DNA of 64,000 nucleotides from Petrimonas sulfuriphila (GCA_038561985.1 CP073276.1:2976001-3040000), one strand, 5' to 3'. Positions 36,505-47,046 are shown, numbered from the stretch's first letter. Numbers and translations are program-made. The notes: generated from the sequence alone by a model not told the origin.

Positions 36505-37248
36505 TCATCGGCATTCCTCGTCTTCAAATTGCATCCGCGCACGGCAGGCAATTCCTTTTTCCGAAGTAACCAGTTGAAAAAGATAATCGTTTTTTGCTTT
36601 TGCTTCCCTGTAAACGACTCCGGTGTCGCCAAACGTTAATTCTTTCAGGAAATTTATCTCAAATCTTTTTAACTTGTACATCCGATAAAAATCCAGCGAA
36701 AAGCAGTCGGCAATCCATTGAATGTAAAACGGACTGCTTGCATGGCAATTTACATCGATATGGCTGTATTTTACTTCAAAACGGTTGGCAATATCTCCTT
36801 TTACGTTGGCAATGCGTGTAGGGGCGCCTATGGGTGTGGTTTCCGGCAATATAAAATCGCTCAACGACGCTAACGTATCCAGCAGAACGCTCTGGCGGGT
36901 TCCCATATCAATTACCGCCCACGAAGATGATGCGTGACCGATAATCCGATCTTCGCCGTTGGCGATTCGAAAATTTCGCGTGGTAAACATTGCTCCCACG
37001 TCTTGAATCCATGTCTCAATGGTTATGTTTTCATTTTCCAGCGGAAACCTCTCCATATCCATGACGAAGCGCGAAAGAACCCACGTGTAGTCATCCGACT
37101 GCAGTTTCAGAAGGCCAAATCCGTTGTGGTCAGCATCCTTTCCCGCGGTCTTTAAAATCAGGTGAAACAAGGATGACAACGATACCTTTTTTTGAAAATC
37201 GATATGCTGGGCCGAAACCTGGAATTGATACTTCCTTTTTTTATCCAT
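36505..37248 (-). CDS. Acyl-ACP thioesterase
   Basis: 247 residues with two hot-dog halves. The second carries VKYSHIDVNCHASSPFYIQW, matching the Asp/Asn/His site of plant FatA/FatB-type enzymes. The first half has the SSLFHLILKTAGKDAD helix and WVLSRFVMDMERFP. It releases fatty acids from acyl carrier protein. It is on the minus strand 21 bases downstream of tyrS and may be co-transcribed with it. Confidence 0.85.
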   Translation of the reverse strand: MDKKRKYQFQVSAQHIDFQKKVSLSSLFHLILKTAGKDADHNGFGLLKLQSDDYTWVLSRFVMDMERFPLENENITIETWIQDVGAMFTTRNFRIANGEDRIIGHASSSWAVIDMGTRQSVLLDTLASLSDFILPETTPIGAPTRIANVKGDIANRFEVKYSHIDVNCHASSPFYIQWIADCFSLDFYRMYKLKRFEINFLKELTFGDTGVVYREAKAKNDYLFQLVTSEKGIACRARMQFEDEECR

Positions 37249-37269
37249 GCAGGCAGGGAAAAGCGATTG

Positions 37270-38568
37270 TTACATGGCTATCAGCAGGTAATAGTTTTTT
37301 TTACCGCGTTGGGCCAGGATATATTTACCGGCAATAAGGTGAGAGTTGTCTATAATTGCTTCAAAATCATCCAGTTTGTCTTTGTTTATTGATACGCCTC
37401 CGGCCTGTACGGTTTTTCGCATCTCTCCCTTTGACGGGAAAACGGCTGCCGTTTCCGTTAATAAATCCACCGCTTTTATGCCTCCGGTAAGCAGATTTCT
37501 TGAAATATTGAATTGGGGAACCCCATCGAATACCTGAAGAAAGGTGGTTTCGTCAATAGAACGCAAGGCATGAGAGGTGGATTTCCCGAAAAGAATTTCC
37601 GATGCACTAACGGCCATGTCGTAGTCTTCACGACTGTGAACCATAACGGTGATTTCCTCTGCCAGACGTTTCTGCAACGGGCGCAAATGCGGGGCAGACT
37701 GTTGCTCTGCCACCAGAGATTCAATCTCTTCCCTCGATAATGCCGTGAAAATCTTGATGTATTTTTCGGCATCGGCATCGCTCACGTTCAGCCAGAACTG
37801 ATAGAACTGGTAAGGTGTCGTATAACGGCTGTCCAGCCATACATTTCCGCTTTCGGTTTTACCGAATTTTCCGCCGTCGGCTTTAGTAATGAGTGGACAA
37901 ACCAGCGCAAAAGCTTCTCCGCCTGCAATCCGGCGGATAAGTTCGGTCCCGGTAGTGATGTTACCCCATTGATCGCTTCCACCCATTTGCAAGCGGCATC
38001 CGTACTCACGATACAGGTGAAGGAAGTCGTATCCTTGCATCAACTGGTAAGAAAATTCGGTGAAGGACATGCCTTCACTGGCTTCACCGCTCAGACGTTT
38101 CTTTACGGAATCTTTCGCCATCATGTAATTAACCGTGATGTGCTTGCCGATATCGCGAATAAACGAAAGGAACGAAAAATTCTTCATCCAGTCGTAATTG
38201 TTTACCAAAATAGCTTTGTTGGGAATATCGCTTTCAAAATCGAGGAATTTGGCCAGTTGTTTTTTTATCGCTTCCTGGTTATGCCGCAAGGTGTTTTCGT
38301 CCAATAGGTTACGTTCTGCCGATTTCATCGATGGGTCACCGATCATTCCTGTGGCTCCGCCAACAAGCGCTATTGGTGTATGTCCCGAGCGTTGCAGGTG
38401 TTTCAGCATCATCACGCCCACTAAGTGTCCGATATGGAGAGAGTCGGCTGTGGGGTCAATTCCCAGGTACCCCGACGTTTGTTCTTTCAATAACTGTTCT
38501 TCCGTTCCGGGCATCACATCGTGGATCATGCCTCGCCAACGAAGTTCTTCTACAAAGTTCATGTTCAT
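37270..38568 (-). CDS. tyrS: Tyrosyl-tRNA synthetase
   Basis: 432 residues. The class I HIGH motif is in [12 protein letters not shown] and the KMSKS-like motif in [11 protein letters not shown]. The Tyr pocket reads [12 protein letters not shown] and [14 protein letters not shown]-terminal S4 RNA-binding domain follows ([15 protein letters not shown]). It charges tRNA-Tyr. The start is at 38568, or 38562 two codons later. Confidence 0.95.
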   Translation of the reverse strand: MNMNFVEELRWRGMIHDVMPGTEEQLLKEQTSGYLGIDPTADSLHIGHLVGVMMLKHLQRSGHTPIALVGGATGMIGDPSMKSAERNLLDENTLRHNQEAIKKQLAKFLDFESDIPNKAILVNNYDWMKNFSFLSFIRDIGKHITVNYMMAKDSVKKRLSGEASEGMSFTEFSYQLMQGYDFLHLYREYGCRLQMGGSDQWGNITTGTELIRRIAGGEAFALVCPLITKADGGKFGKTESGNVWLDSRYTTPYQFYQFWLNVSDADAEKYIKIFTALSREEIESLVAEQQSAPHLRPLQKRLAEEITVMVHSREDYDMAVSASEILFGKSTSHALRSIDETTFLQVFDGVPQFNISRNLLTGGIKAVDLLTETAAVFPSKGEMRKTVQAGGVSINKDKLDDFEAIIDNSHLIAGKYILAQRGKKNYYLLIAM

Positions 38569-38727
38569 TCAGTTGTAATTCGATTGTAATTCAGTAAATA
38601 TGCCTAAGGGCAATTTTCAATTTAATGGAAATTTGTTGTTCCGGTGAACATTTGTTTGCCGCAATTAATTACTGTTGAATAATGCGTAGCGAATTTCAAC
38701 GAAGCTAAATAACCATTGAATAGGGTG

Positions 38728-38735
38728 CAAAGATA
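38728..38735 (-). promoter_or_regulatory. Promoter -7 box upstream of tyrS
   Basis: TATCTTTG on the minus strand, a perfect TAnnTTTG, followed by GCACCC. It lies 160 bases upstream of the tyrS start. There is no good TTTG at -33. The leader of about 150 bases shows nothing I can name; I did not find a clear T-box. Confidence 0.55.
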
Positions 38736-38757
38736 CATTTTTCTTCCCAGAAAACGG

Positions 38758-40203
38758 TTATTTTTTGTAGGTTAACACCGTAAACAAGGCAAAGACGTTA
38801 ATAATTTCAAGACGTCCCAACAGCATGTTTATCGATAAAACATATTTTCCCGCATCGGGGATGGATGAGTAATTTCCAAGTGAACTTACTTTTCCAAAAC
38901 CGGGTCCTGCATTACCAATTGTAGCAATGGAAGCCGATATGGAAGTCATACCATCGACATTCATGCTGGAGAGCAAGAGAGCCGTAACAAACAGCGTAAC
39001 CAGATAAAGAATAAAGAAAATGGCAGTTTGTAACTCCATTTCGGTGCTGATGACGACATTCTCCAGTTTCGTAATATATACGCCGCTCGGATGCAAGACA
39101 AGTTTTATCTGCCGTTTCAGTGATTGATAAAAGAGCAATACTCGATCGAATTTTAATCCTCCTGACGTGGAGCCGACCATTCCACACTGAATCGTAAAAT
39201 ACATGATAATGATGACGGTAAGTATCGGCCAGTTTGGCGTGTCCACCGTAGCAAAGCCGGTAGTTGTTCCCAGCGATATTACCTGGAACGAAGCGTACCG
39301 GAGGGATGTCCACCACGAGTAAAACCCATCGTTGGTTAACTTTGCAGCAACAACAATGATTCCCAGAAACATTAAACCTACATAAGTCCTGACAGATTTC
39401 GAAGTGAATACATTCATCTTGTTCCCCGTTACGGTACCGTACAATAATCCGAAATGAATGCTTCCCAGCAGCATAAACGTCATAATGACCACTTCAATCC
39501 AAACACTGTCGTAATATGCCACGCTTAAGTTTTTGGTTGAAAAACCACCCGTTGCCACTGTCGCAAAAGCATGACAAGTGGCATCAAAAAAATTCATGCC
39601 CAATGTCCAAAGGAGCGCAATCTCTATGATGATCAGACTAAGGTACACAACGACGATGACACGCGCTATTTGGCGGGTCCGCATTCTAAAGTTTAATTTA
39701 GATAATCCGGATAGTTCCGAATTGTAAATGCTTGATCTTGTGCCGGCAGCACTGGGTAAAATCAATAAAACAAACAGAATGATTCCCACACCGCCTATAA
39801 AATGAGTGGATGCCCGCCAAAATAACAATCCTTTGGTTAACGCTTCTACGTTTTTCAAAATGGTTGCTCCCGTGGTAGTATATCCCGAAACACTTTCGAA
39901 AAGGGCATTGGTAAACGTGAACTCGCCACCCCACATGAAATACGGTACAGCACCGACAAAGCAGGTAAGGATCCATCCAAAAACGCTGATTACCATTCCT
40001 TCGCGGAAGTTAACTTCATCAATTTTTTCCACAAATATTAGTGGAAAAGAGCCAAGGATTGTACAGACCACTGCACTGTATAAAAGCGGAGTGAGTGAGT
40101 TTTCGTGAAAGAAGAATGAAATTGAGGCGGAAATATAGAAAAACAACGCGTTAAATAACAGCACGTATCCTAAATATTTTACAATTACTTCCCAGCGGGT
40201 CAC
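38758..40203 (-). CDS. trkH: TrkH-family potassium uptake protein (second copy)
   Basis: 481 residues and about ten or more membrane helices. The four K+ filter loops are visible: SGYTTTGATIL, ATVATGGFSTKN, LGTTTGFATVDT and IATIGNAGPGFG. It is a K+ channel-like subunit of the Trk/Ktr type. It lies one base after the stop of a close paralogue. Usually a TrkA/KtrA NAD-binding partner is needed, and none is in the window. Confidence 0.9.
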   Translation of the reverse strand: MTRWEVIVKYLGYVLLFNALFFYISASISFFFHENSLTPLLYSAVVCTILGSFPLIFVEKIDEVNFREGMVISVFGWILTCFVGAVPYFMWGGEFTFTNALFESVSGYTTTGATILKNVEALTKGLLFWRASTHFIGGVGIILFVLLILPSAAGTRSSIYNSELSGLSKLNFRMRTRQIARVIVVVYLSLIIIEIALLWTLGMNFFDATCHAFATVATGGFSTKNLSVAYYDSVWIEVVIMTFMLLGSIHFGLLYGTVTGNKMNVFTSKSVRTYVGLMFLGIIVVAAKLTNDGFYSWWTSLRYASFQVISLGTTTGFATVDTPNWPILTVIIIMYFTIQCGMVGSTSGGLKFDRVLLFYQSLKRQIKLVLHPSGVYITKLENVVISTEMELQTAIFFILYLVTLFVTALLLSSMNVDGMTSISASIATIGNAGPGFGKVSSLGNYSSIPDAGKYVLSINMLLGRLEIINVFALFTVLTYKK

Positions 40204-40204
40204 T

Positions 40205-41653
40205 TTATCTGTTTTTATCTGTCAGAAAAACAAGCAATACAATCACGTTCATAATTTCCAAACGTCCCAACAGCATATTAGTCGAAAAAATGTATTTTGC
40301 AGCATCGGGCAAAGTAGAGAAGTTTCCCATCGATCCGATTGTTTTTCCAAATCCCGGACCAATAGTACCTAAAGTGGCAACAGACCCTGAAAAGGATGTG
40401 ATAAGATCGATATCCATGGCAGATAATGCCAGGGTAGAAGTTAGAAGAATGACCAGATAAACGATGATGTAAGCCATTGATTGTAGTTCAATATCGCTGC
40501 TGATAAGGGTTTTATCCATTTTTGACACATAAACGGCGTTAGGGTGCTTTGTCTGTTTAATTTGTTTAAGAAATGTTTGAAAAAAGAGATATACCCGATC
40601 GAATTTTAGCCCTCCCGTGGTTGAACCAATCATTGCGCACTGAATGGAAAAATAGATAAGGACAACAACGGTAAACATGGGCCAAACTGACGTATCCACA
40701 GTAGCAAAACCGGTAGTAGTAACTAACGAAACTACCTGGAACGACGCGTGCCGAAACGCCTCTCCCCAGTTGTATACGTGATCGTTGACAAGTTTGAATG
40801 CAATAAACAAGATGCCTATAAAAATAATGGTCAAATAAGTTTTAACAACGTCGGAAGTAAAAAGATTTTGTTTTTTACCTGTTATGGTAGCGTATATAAG
40901 TCCAAAGTGCATACCTCCCAACAACATGAAAAAGGAAATGGTGATTTCTATCCAAATATTGTTGTAAAAGGCAATGCTGGTATTTTTAGTAGAGAAACCG
41001 CCGGTTGCCAGTGTTCCGAATGAATGGCAAATAGCATCAAAAAAGGTCATTCCCAGTGCCCATAGAATCATTGTTTCAACCAGTATCAGGCTTGTATAGA
41101 CTATGCCGATAATGCGTACGATTTCCCGCATTCGCATCTGAAAATTCAACATGGAGAGCCCGGATACTTCAGACCTGTAGATGCTGGTCCGCGCTGCTTT
41201 GGCATTGGGGAGAATCAATAACACAAACAAGATGATTCCCATTCCTCCGATAAAATGTGTTGCCGATCGCCAGAACAAAAGACCTTTGGGCAACACTTCA
41301 ATGTTGGTAAGAATGGTCGATCCGGTAGTTGTATAACCGGCTGTGCTTTCGAAAAGGGCATTTGTCAAGGTGAATTCACCGCCCCACATGAAATATGGAA
41401 TTGAGCCTACAATGCATGTTAATATCCATCCCAGAACGCTAATCGCAATTCCTTCGTGGGACTTTAGTTCTTCTGTTTTTTCTACAAAGATTTGTGGAAA
41501 CACTCCTACAATTGTACATAAGATAGCGCTATACAGTAAGGGAGTTATGGAAGTTTCTCTTAAAAAAATGGAAATAGCGGCAGAAATATACATAAGCAGT
41601 GCATTGAATAACAACACAAAACCTAAATATTTTGCAATAACGCTGATTCTCAT
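40205..41653 (-). CDS. trkH: TrkH-family potassium uptake protein (first copy)
   Basis: 482 residues and similar throughout to the next gene. The filter loops are AGYTTTGSTIL, GTLATGGFSTKN, VTTTGFATVDT and ATLGTIGPGFG. Its start overlaps the stop of the HAMP protein by four bases (ATGA), so the three genes form one translationally linked operon. The two copies may form a pair with different ion or partner specificity. Confidence 0.9.
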   Translation of the reverse strand: MRISVIAKYLGFVLLFNALLMYISAAISIFLRETSITPLLYSAILCTIVGVFPQIFVEKTEELKSHEGIAISVLGWILTCIVGSIPYFMWGGEFTLTNALFESTAGYTTTGSTILTNIEVLPKGLLFWRSATHFIGGMGIILFVLLILPNAKAARTSIYRSEVSGLSMLNFQMRMREIVRIIGIVYTSLILVETMILWALGMTFFDAICHSFGTLATGGFSTKNTSIAFYNNIWIEITISFFMLLGGMHFGLIYATITGKKQNLFTSDVVKTYLTIIFIGILFIAFKLVNDHVYNWGEAFRHASFQVVSLVTTTGFATVDTSVWPMFTVVVLIYFSIQCAMIGSTTGGLKFDRVYLFFQTFLKQIKQTKHPNAVYVSKMDKTLISSDIELQSMAYIIVYLVILLTSTLALSAMDIDLITSFSGSVATLGTIGPGFGKTIGSMGNFSTLPDAAKYIFSTNMLLGRLEIMNVIVLLVFLTDKNR

Positions 41654-42429
41654 TTCGATTGATTTTTTAAACGCAGTAATCTTCCGATAAGATTATTCGT
41701 TTCGGTTTCCAAGTGTTTTATTTCGTCGTTTGACTTGATATCACAATTTATTATGCCTTTTTCCGGGTAAAATGATTTTACTCCATCGATAAGCCGATTG
41801 ATTGGACGAATAAAATATTCGGATATGAAGAAATTAAGCAACAAAGCGAAAACGATGGCTGCGACAATAGACACAATGGCCGGCATCATCGCCCTTTTCG
41901 AATTTTCTTTCATAGTGTTTGTTTGTTTATAAACTCCCTCCTGGTTAAGTCGCATCAACTCGTTGATGGTTTTCTTTACTGTAAAGAACAATTGCTGGTT
42001 TTGGAGGTATATTTCGTTTTTTTCTTCCAATGTTAATTGTTCACTGGTATCGGTGGTTTGCTTAACGGAAGTATGAAACTCTTCGTATTCTTTTATAATA
42101 TTATTGATGTATTTATCCTCGTCTTTTTCGGTAATGTTATTTCGGGCTATTTTAATGGCATCCTGTATTGCTGAATAGGCCGTATTAATGGTTTGGCTTC
42201 CCATTTCCCGGTTTCCCATCAGATACATCAACAAACCGCTGTCTTCCCTTTCTAACGCGTCCAGCATTTGTTTGGTCTGCTCAATGGATTTGTAGTTATC
42301 GTCCATGACATTCTTAATGGATACCCCTACCTTGTTGAACTCAATAATTGACATAATTCCGGCAATTACCAGCATCAACACAAGCAACATAAAGCTGGAA
42401 AATATTTTAGCCCTCAACGATTTAAGCAT
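41650..42429 (-). CDS. HAMP-domain membrane sensor without output domain
   Basis: 259 residues. TM1 (about 9-31) is followed by a four-helix-bundle periplasmic sensor (about 35-180; ALEREDSGLLMYLMGNREMG is typical), TM2 (about 190-210) and a HAMP domain (EYFIRPINRLIDGVKSF). The sequence ends about 40 residues later. There is no kinase, cyclase or chemotaxis domain. It overlaps trkH by four bases. Confidence 0.75.
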   Translation of the reverse strand: MLKSLRAKIFSSFMLLVLMLVIAGIMSIIEFNKVGVSIKNVMDDNYKSIEQTKQMLDALEREDSGLLMYLMGNREMGSQTINTAYSAIQDAIKIARNNITEKDEDKYINNIIKEYEEFHTSVKQTTDTSEQLTLEEKNEIYLQNQQLFFTVKKTINELMRLNQEGVYKQTNTMKENSKRAMMPAIVSIVAAIVFALLLNFFISEYFIRPINRLIDGVKSFYPEKGIINCDIKSNDEIKHLETETNNLIGRLLRLKNQSK

Positions 42430-42517
42430 AATAACTCCCTTTTAGCATGAATAATAAATTTTCGCAGCAAATGTACGGGTTTTACGGTTTCTTTACAAAA
42501 TATGGATTTATTTTTTA

Positions 42518-42553
42518 CAATAAAATAAAAATGGAGTGCATCGGGCACTCCAT
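42518..42553 (-). terminator. Rho-independent terminator after the OmpA/TPR lipoprotein gene
   Basis: A 9-bp perfect stem (ATGGAGTGC 42531-42539 with GCACTCCAT 42545-42553) and a 5-base loop are followed on the minus strand by TTTTTATTTTATTG. It lies 25 bases beyond the stop of the gene at 42578. Confidence 0.85.
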
Positions 42554-42577
42554 TTGTCGTTATATTTCGGTTGAACG

Positions 42578-44269
42578 TTATTTTAAAAGGGTCATGAAAT
42601 CCTGATTGGTCCTGTACTTTGCAAATTCAAGGTCGTTTAATGCCTTGGCCGCCATTGTCTTGTCCATGGTTATGGCAGAGCGCAGGTTAGTCATCACATC
42701 GTTGAACTTATTTGTCCTCGACCCGACGACAGCCATCAGGTAGTACGTCAGCGCATCGGGATTTTTAATGGTTTTGAGGGTAATGTCGGCAGCGTTGTAG
42801 TTTCTTGTCAGGATTTGTGCCAACGCGGCGTTGTTCGATTTCGTATCTCCAAAAGCATCAACGGCCTGGTTATAATCACCCTCCATCAGGTAAAGCAATC
42901 CCATGGCTGCCTCCAGGTTGTTGGCCCCGGATGACCTGCCCAGTAATTCTTTTGCCGATTGTGTATTTCCGTCCATCATAGCGAACAATGCTTTGTTTAC
43001 ATTTACTTCGGCTGCGTTGGGTGAAACCAGGGCTGCGCGGTCCAATGCCTGTTTGGCGTTATTGTATTCGCCGCGCTGGTAATAGGCGGTAGCCATGTTG
43101 TTCCATCCCCGGTAGTCTTGCGGGAAGTTTACGGTAACGTATTGATAGATTTTTTCTTTATCGGCATCGTTATCGGTGAGTGTGGAAGCGTAAAGCAATT
43201 CTTCCACCGACAGTTTTTTAGGATTGGTGCGCCAGAATTCCATGATTTCTTCATCCGATTTTCCGATAATCTCGATGTTTGCCGTGATACGTGAACGACG
43301 TAACTGCGGTAAGATGGTTGATGCCAGATCACTGTAAACAAACGAGATGTTTTTGATTTCACGCTCGCGTGTTTCGGGATCGGGATACATGGATAAAACT
43401 CTTAATACGAGCTCTTTATCTTGTAGATCCGATGCTTCCAGCAATTGGCGGAACCCTTCCCAGTCTTGTGCCGTGTAGCGGGCGTTTACATCGGTATCAA
43501 TCTTTCTTCTTTTCAGCTCACCTTCCAGGTATTGTGTCGTGTTCTTCTCACGTTGAGCAGCTAATCTTTCGTTCAACGTAAGACCTCCGTCGGGCGATGC
43601 GTAAGCAGAAATCTCAATGTCTACGTTCTGGCGCGGATCGTTGAATGCATCCTGAACCCGTTGTTGCCACGAACGCATATCTTGCGTGTTTGTTTCGGAT
43701 GAACGAATATTTGCCTGTTGGATAACGAAATGAATGTTAGCGTCTTGAGTCTGCTTTATGATGCGTTGAAAACCGTCATCAGCAACAGATGGAGCGGTTG
43801 TCTGAGCACTTGCCAGCGCCGAAGTGGCAACGATTCCGTCGGCTACTTTTACCTCGGGAAGTTTTACGGATTTATTTTTGATTTTGGCATCGAAACGCAT
43901 AAAAAGCTCCGAAGTCAGCATGTCGGGTTGATAAGGAAAGCTGAAACTCATGTTGAAGTTTCCCCCACGGTTATACGGAATTTCAATGGCGTTCCCTGAA
44001 ACACCTTCTCCCTGATAAGTCTGGGCGGATCCGTAGGATTCTTTGGTTCCGGCATATTTCAATACCGGGGTGATTTTCACGGTTGCGTTTTTGTTGAACC
44101 ATTTCTCGGGAAAAGTCCCGTTAACGGTTACGGGTACACTGTTTCCCACCGTTTCCAAGGGAGATGGGGTTGCGTTGAAGTTCGATTGCGAAAGAGGCTT
44201 CAGATTGCTGCATGATGCAGCAGCAAAAACAAGCCCGGCGAGCAGAGCATAAAAAGAAATTTTTCTCAT
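42578..44269 (-). CDS. Lipoprotein with OmpA-like domain and TPR repeats
   Basis: About 563 residues from MRKISFYALLAGLVFAAASC (lipobox). Beta-rich N-terminal third. Around residues 205-320 is an OmpA-like part (VDIEISAYASPDGGLTLNER, LAAQREKNTTQYLEGELKR). The C-terminal half has TPR helices (YRGWNNMATAYYQRGEYNNA, ALDRAALVSPNAAEVNVNKA). It may link the envelope to peptidoglycan or act as a scaffold. The upstream frame to 44335 is not used because the lipoprotein signal starts at 44269. Confidence 0.75.
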   Translation of the reverse strand: MRKISFYALLAGLVFAAASCSNLKPLSQSNFNATPSPLETVGNSVPVTVNGTFPEKWFNKNATVKITPVLKYAGTKESYGSAQTYQGEGVSGNAIEIPYNRGGNFNMSFSFPYQPDMLTSELFMRFDAKIKNKSVKLPEVKVADGIVATSALASAQTTAPSVADDGFQRIIKQTQDANIHFVIQQANIRSSETNTQDMRSWQQRVQDAFNDPRQNVDIEISAYASPDGGLTLNERLAAQREKNTTQYLEGELKRRKIDTDVNARYTAQDWEGFRQLLEASDLQDKELVLRVLSMYPDPETREREIKNISFVYSDLASTILPQLRRSRITANIEIIGKSDEEIMEFWRTNPKKLSVEELLYASTLTDNDADKEKIYQYVTVNFPQDYRGWNNMATAYYQRGEYNNAKQALDRAALVSPNAAEVNVNKALFAMMDGNTQSAKELLGRSSGANNLEAAMGLLYLMEGDYNQAVDAFGDTKSNNAALAQILTRNYNAADITLKTIKNPDALTYYLMAVVGSRTNKFNDVMTNLRSAITMDKTMAAKALNDLEFAKYRTNQDFMTLLK

Positions 44270-44381
44270 TTTCTGATTGATTTTTATTTTTTGTTTATTG
44301 AATTTTCCAAAGAAAATAATCGCATTATCCATCATTCAACTCAGTTACTCTCTATCTTGGATAATTTGAAACAACATACAA

Positions 44382-44389
44382 CAAAAATA
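44382..44389 (-). promoter_or_regulatory. Promoter -7 box upstream of the OmpA/TPR lipoprotein
   Basis: TATTTTTG on the minus strand fits TAnnTTTG. A TTTG lies 17 bases further upstream (44407-44410). It is 113 bases from the start codon, within an otherwise empty 200-base gap. Confidence 0.5.
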
Positions 44390-44475
44390 CCTTTTTTCTG
44401 CGATATCAAAAAATAAACCGATCACATTTAGGTATTTTTTAGAAATATCTACCCATGGGAAAATTGCCGGTGTGA

Positions 44476-45609
44476 TTATACATTAAATCCGAGTTGTTTT
44501 AAGACAGGAACAACACTTGAATCTGCATTTTTTAGTTTGTATGCACCGTATTCCCTGCGCAGCGGATAATGGGAACGAAACCAGTAGAATTTATCGGGAT
44601 TTTTTTTCAGATTCACTGTTTCCATCATGGGGTTGTAGGTTTGCCATACGGAATAAGCCAATTGATGAGCCGGTTCAATCTCCCTTAAGTCGATAACCGG
44701 GTTATTCGGTTGAGGGAGTTGTATGAATTGTATCGGATGAATGCCTAATTCGAAAAACTCGTTCAGGTTATCAAGCGACATCTTGGTTGCTGTCCATTTG
44801 CCGTCAGCCGAATAGCCGGCAATATGTGGCGTGGCGATATCGGCCATCTCTAACAGTTCCCGGTCGATATCGGGTTCGTTTTCCCAGCAATCGATTACCG
44901 CTCCGGCAAGTTTTCCTGTTTTCAGCGCCTTTTTCATGGCTGGGTTGTCCACCACACTTCCGCGGCAAGAATTAATGATAAACGGCTTTTTATCCAGTGC
45001 ATCAAAGAAATATTCGTCTGCCAGATGATAGGTCTTGTGTCTTCCGGTTTTTGTTAACGGTGTATGCAGGGTGATGATGTCGGCTTCTTTCTTTATCGTA
45101 TCCAGATCCACAAAAGCAGTTTTTCCCTTCACTCCGGGTTTTTCTCCGACCTCTCTCTCTTCCCGCGGTGGGTCATTTAGTAATACATGCATTCCCAGTT
45201 TTCTGCAAGCCGTTTCCACTTTACTACCCACATTGCCCACGCCAATAATTCCTATTGATTTTTCTTCTAGACGGAATCCGTATTTATCTGCCATATACAA
45301 AAGCGAAGCTGTTACGTATTGTTCCACGGAGTTAGCGTTACAACCCGGTGCTGTGCGCCAGGCAATACCTGTTGCGTCACAATATCGGGTGTCAATATGA
45401 TCAAAACCGATCGTAGCGGAGCAAATCAGCTTTACACTGCTTCCCTCAAGAATGTCTTTTCCAAAATGGGTAACCGTACGTACGATCAGTGCGTCTTTAT
45501 CACCAATGGCTTCTTTCGTGAATTGATTTCCAGGCAAGTATTCCACTTCGCCAAACTGTTCGGCAATACCTCTCAGATAAGGAATATGCGCATCTGCAAG
45601 AATTTTCAT
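44476..45609 (-). CDS. pdxB: 4-phosphoerythronate dehydrogenase
   Basis: 377 residues of the D-2-hydroxyacid dehydrogenase fold. The NAD site is GIIGVGNVGSKVETACRKLG. The catalytic Arg, Glu and His are in NSCRGSVVDN, GAVIDCWENEPDID and TPHIAGYSADGK. The short C-terminal PdxB dimerisation part is present. It acts in vitamin B6 synthesis. It stands alone on the minus strand. Confidence 0.9.
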   Translation of the reverse strand: MKILADAHIPYLRGIAEQFGEVEYLPGNQFTKEAIGDKDALIVRTVTHFGKDILEGSSVKLICSATIGFDHIDTRYCDATGIAWRTAPGCNANSVEQYVTASLLYMADKYGFRLEEKSIGIIGVGNVGSKVETACRKLGMHVLLNDPPREEREVGEKPGVKGKTAFVDLDTIKKEADIITLHTPLTKTGRHKTYHLADEYFFDALDKKPFIINSCRGSVVDNPAMKKALKTGKLAGAVIDCWENEPDIDRELLEMADIATPHIAGYSADGKWTATKMSLDNLNEFFELGIHPIQFIQLPQPNNPVIDLREIEPAHQLAYSVWQTYNPMMETVNLKKNPDKFYWFRSHYPLRREYGAYKLKNADSSVVPVLKQLGFNV

Positions 45610-45710
45610 ATTTATGTAAACACAAGAGCCGAGACTTAGGAATAGGGATTTCTTTTAAATGATTCAAGACTCCAGGTCCCGGGTTTCAACTCGTAAATTC
45701 GTAAGTTAAT

Positions 45711-46427
45711 TCAGTATTTTCTTTTCGGATTATCTTTCCACATCAACAGGGCACGGGCAATTGCTGTCTCGGCAATGGGAGCCATAAGGGCATATCCTTC
45801 TACGTTGGGATGAACACCATCGCCCGACAAGCTTTCAGGCAATCCGTTTCGCTCATCGGCCATGGCTGAAAAGAAGTCGCAATAAACAGCACCGTGTGTT
45901 TCTGCATATTTTTTTATCCTGCGGTTCAGTTCTACAATTTTTTCGGCAGGTTCAAGGCCGGGTCTCCACTTGTACTCAAATGCAGGAAGAACCGAGCAAA
46001 GCACTACTTGAATTCCGTTGGATTGTGCGATCTCAGTCATAGAATGGATGTTGTCTTCGATCATTTCCAGTGTCGAGGGTCCGGTATTTCCGGCAATATC
46101 GTTTGTTCCGGCAAGAATAACCACTACTTTCGGATAAAGGTTTATGACATCCTGTCGGAAACGGACAAGCATTTGCGGTGTGGTTTGTCCGCTTATGCCG
46201 CGGTTGATGTAAGGCCTGTTTTCAAAGAATTTTGGTGCTTTCGCTATCCATCCCTGTGTGATGGAGTTGCCCATAAAAACCACCCTATCTTCACACGTTT
46301 TCGGCATTCCCATTTTAACATTCTCTTCTTTGAAACGGGTTAAGTTTGCCCAATCCTGTGCATTTCCATACGATATGAAATTCAGGGCAATGATGACTGT
46401 AAAAAATAATTTTGCTGTTGTTTTCAT
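45711..46427 (-). CDS. SGNH/GDSL-family hydrolase, secreted
   Basis: 238 residues. A signal peptide (TAKLFFTVIIALNFISYGNA) is followed by the SGNH blocks: VVFMGNSITQGW with the Ser, RGISGQTTPQM with Gly, VVILAGTNDIAGNTG with Asn, and SGDGVHPNVEGY with Asp/His. It is an esterase or acetyl-hydrolase, perhaps of glycans. The substrate cannot be read from the sequence. Confidence 0.85.
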   Translation of the reverse strand: MKTTAKLFFTVIIALNFISYGNAQDWANLTRFKEENVKMGMPKTCEDRVVFMGNSITQGWIAKAPKFFENRPYINRGISGQTTPQMLVRFRQDVINLYPKVVVILAGTNDIAGNTGPSTLEMIEDNIHSMTEIAQSNGIQVVLCSVLPAFEYKWRPGLEPAEKIVELNRRIKKYAETHGAVYCDFFSAMADERNGLPESLSGDGVHPNVEGYALMAPIAETAIARALLMWKDNPKRKY

Positions 46428-46609
46428 TTGTTTTGTTATGTTGTTTTTAACGTTTGACCGGCTTTATCGTTTGTGAAAACCCTTGTACGGAAGCGGCTGC
46501 GGATAGACAGCAGCATTTGATTTTTTGAATTGGTGCTCCAATGCGTGTGTCTGACAGCTGCTTTTCGAACGATACGCCCCCTGTATGGAGGTCGCAATAA
46601 AGTTTTTCT

Positions 46610-46930
46610 TTACTCGGATTTAACTGCTGTACCCGATGCTGAAACCATCAGCATGCTGCCGTTGTTGCCTATTGTTTCGTAGTCGATGTCGACCGCCAGG
46701 ATGGCATTTGCACCCATCTTCCGGGCTTGTTCACTCATTTCCTGCAACGCAATTTCTTTCGCTTCTCGCAATACTTTTTCGTAACCCCCGGAACGTCCTC
46801 CGATCACATCGGTGATAGAAGCGAAGAAGTCCCTTACAATATTGGCGCCGATGATGGTCTCCCCGCTAACGATCCCATAATATGCAACAATGCGCTTTCC
46901 TTCAATGCTGTTTGTTGTAGTAATTAGCAT
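46610..46930 (-). CDS. YbjQ/UPF0145-family protein
   Basis: 106 residues. [20 protein letters not shown], the [16 protein letters not shown] helix and [16 protein letters not shown] match the YbjQ family. These are small proteins once linked to heavy-metal binding, with no settled role. A near-consensus TATCTTTC lies about 40 bases upstream. Confidence 0.85.
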   Translation of the reverse strand: MLITTTNSIEGKRIVAYYGIVSGETIIGANIVRDFFASITDVIGGRSGGYEKVLREAKEIALQEMSEQARKMGANAILAVDIDYETIGNNGSMLMVSASGTAVKSE

Positions 46931-47046
46931 AGCAACTTTTGGTTTTATTCAACAGATATTTTTTCGAAAGATAATAAATTTTATCTTTTCGTTAAGAATT
47001 TCCGCACAAAAACAATACTTTTTTTACCCTTTCAATCTTTATCGAG

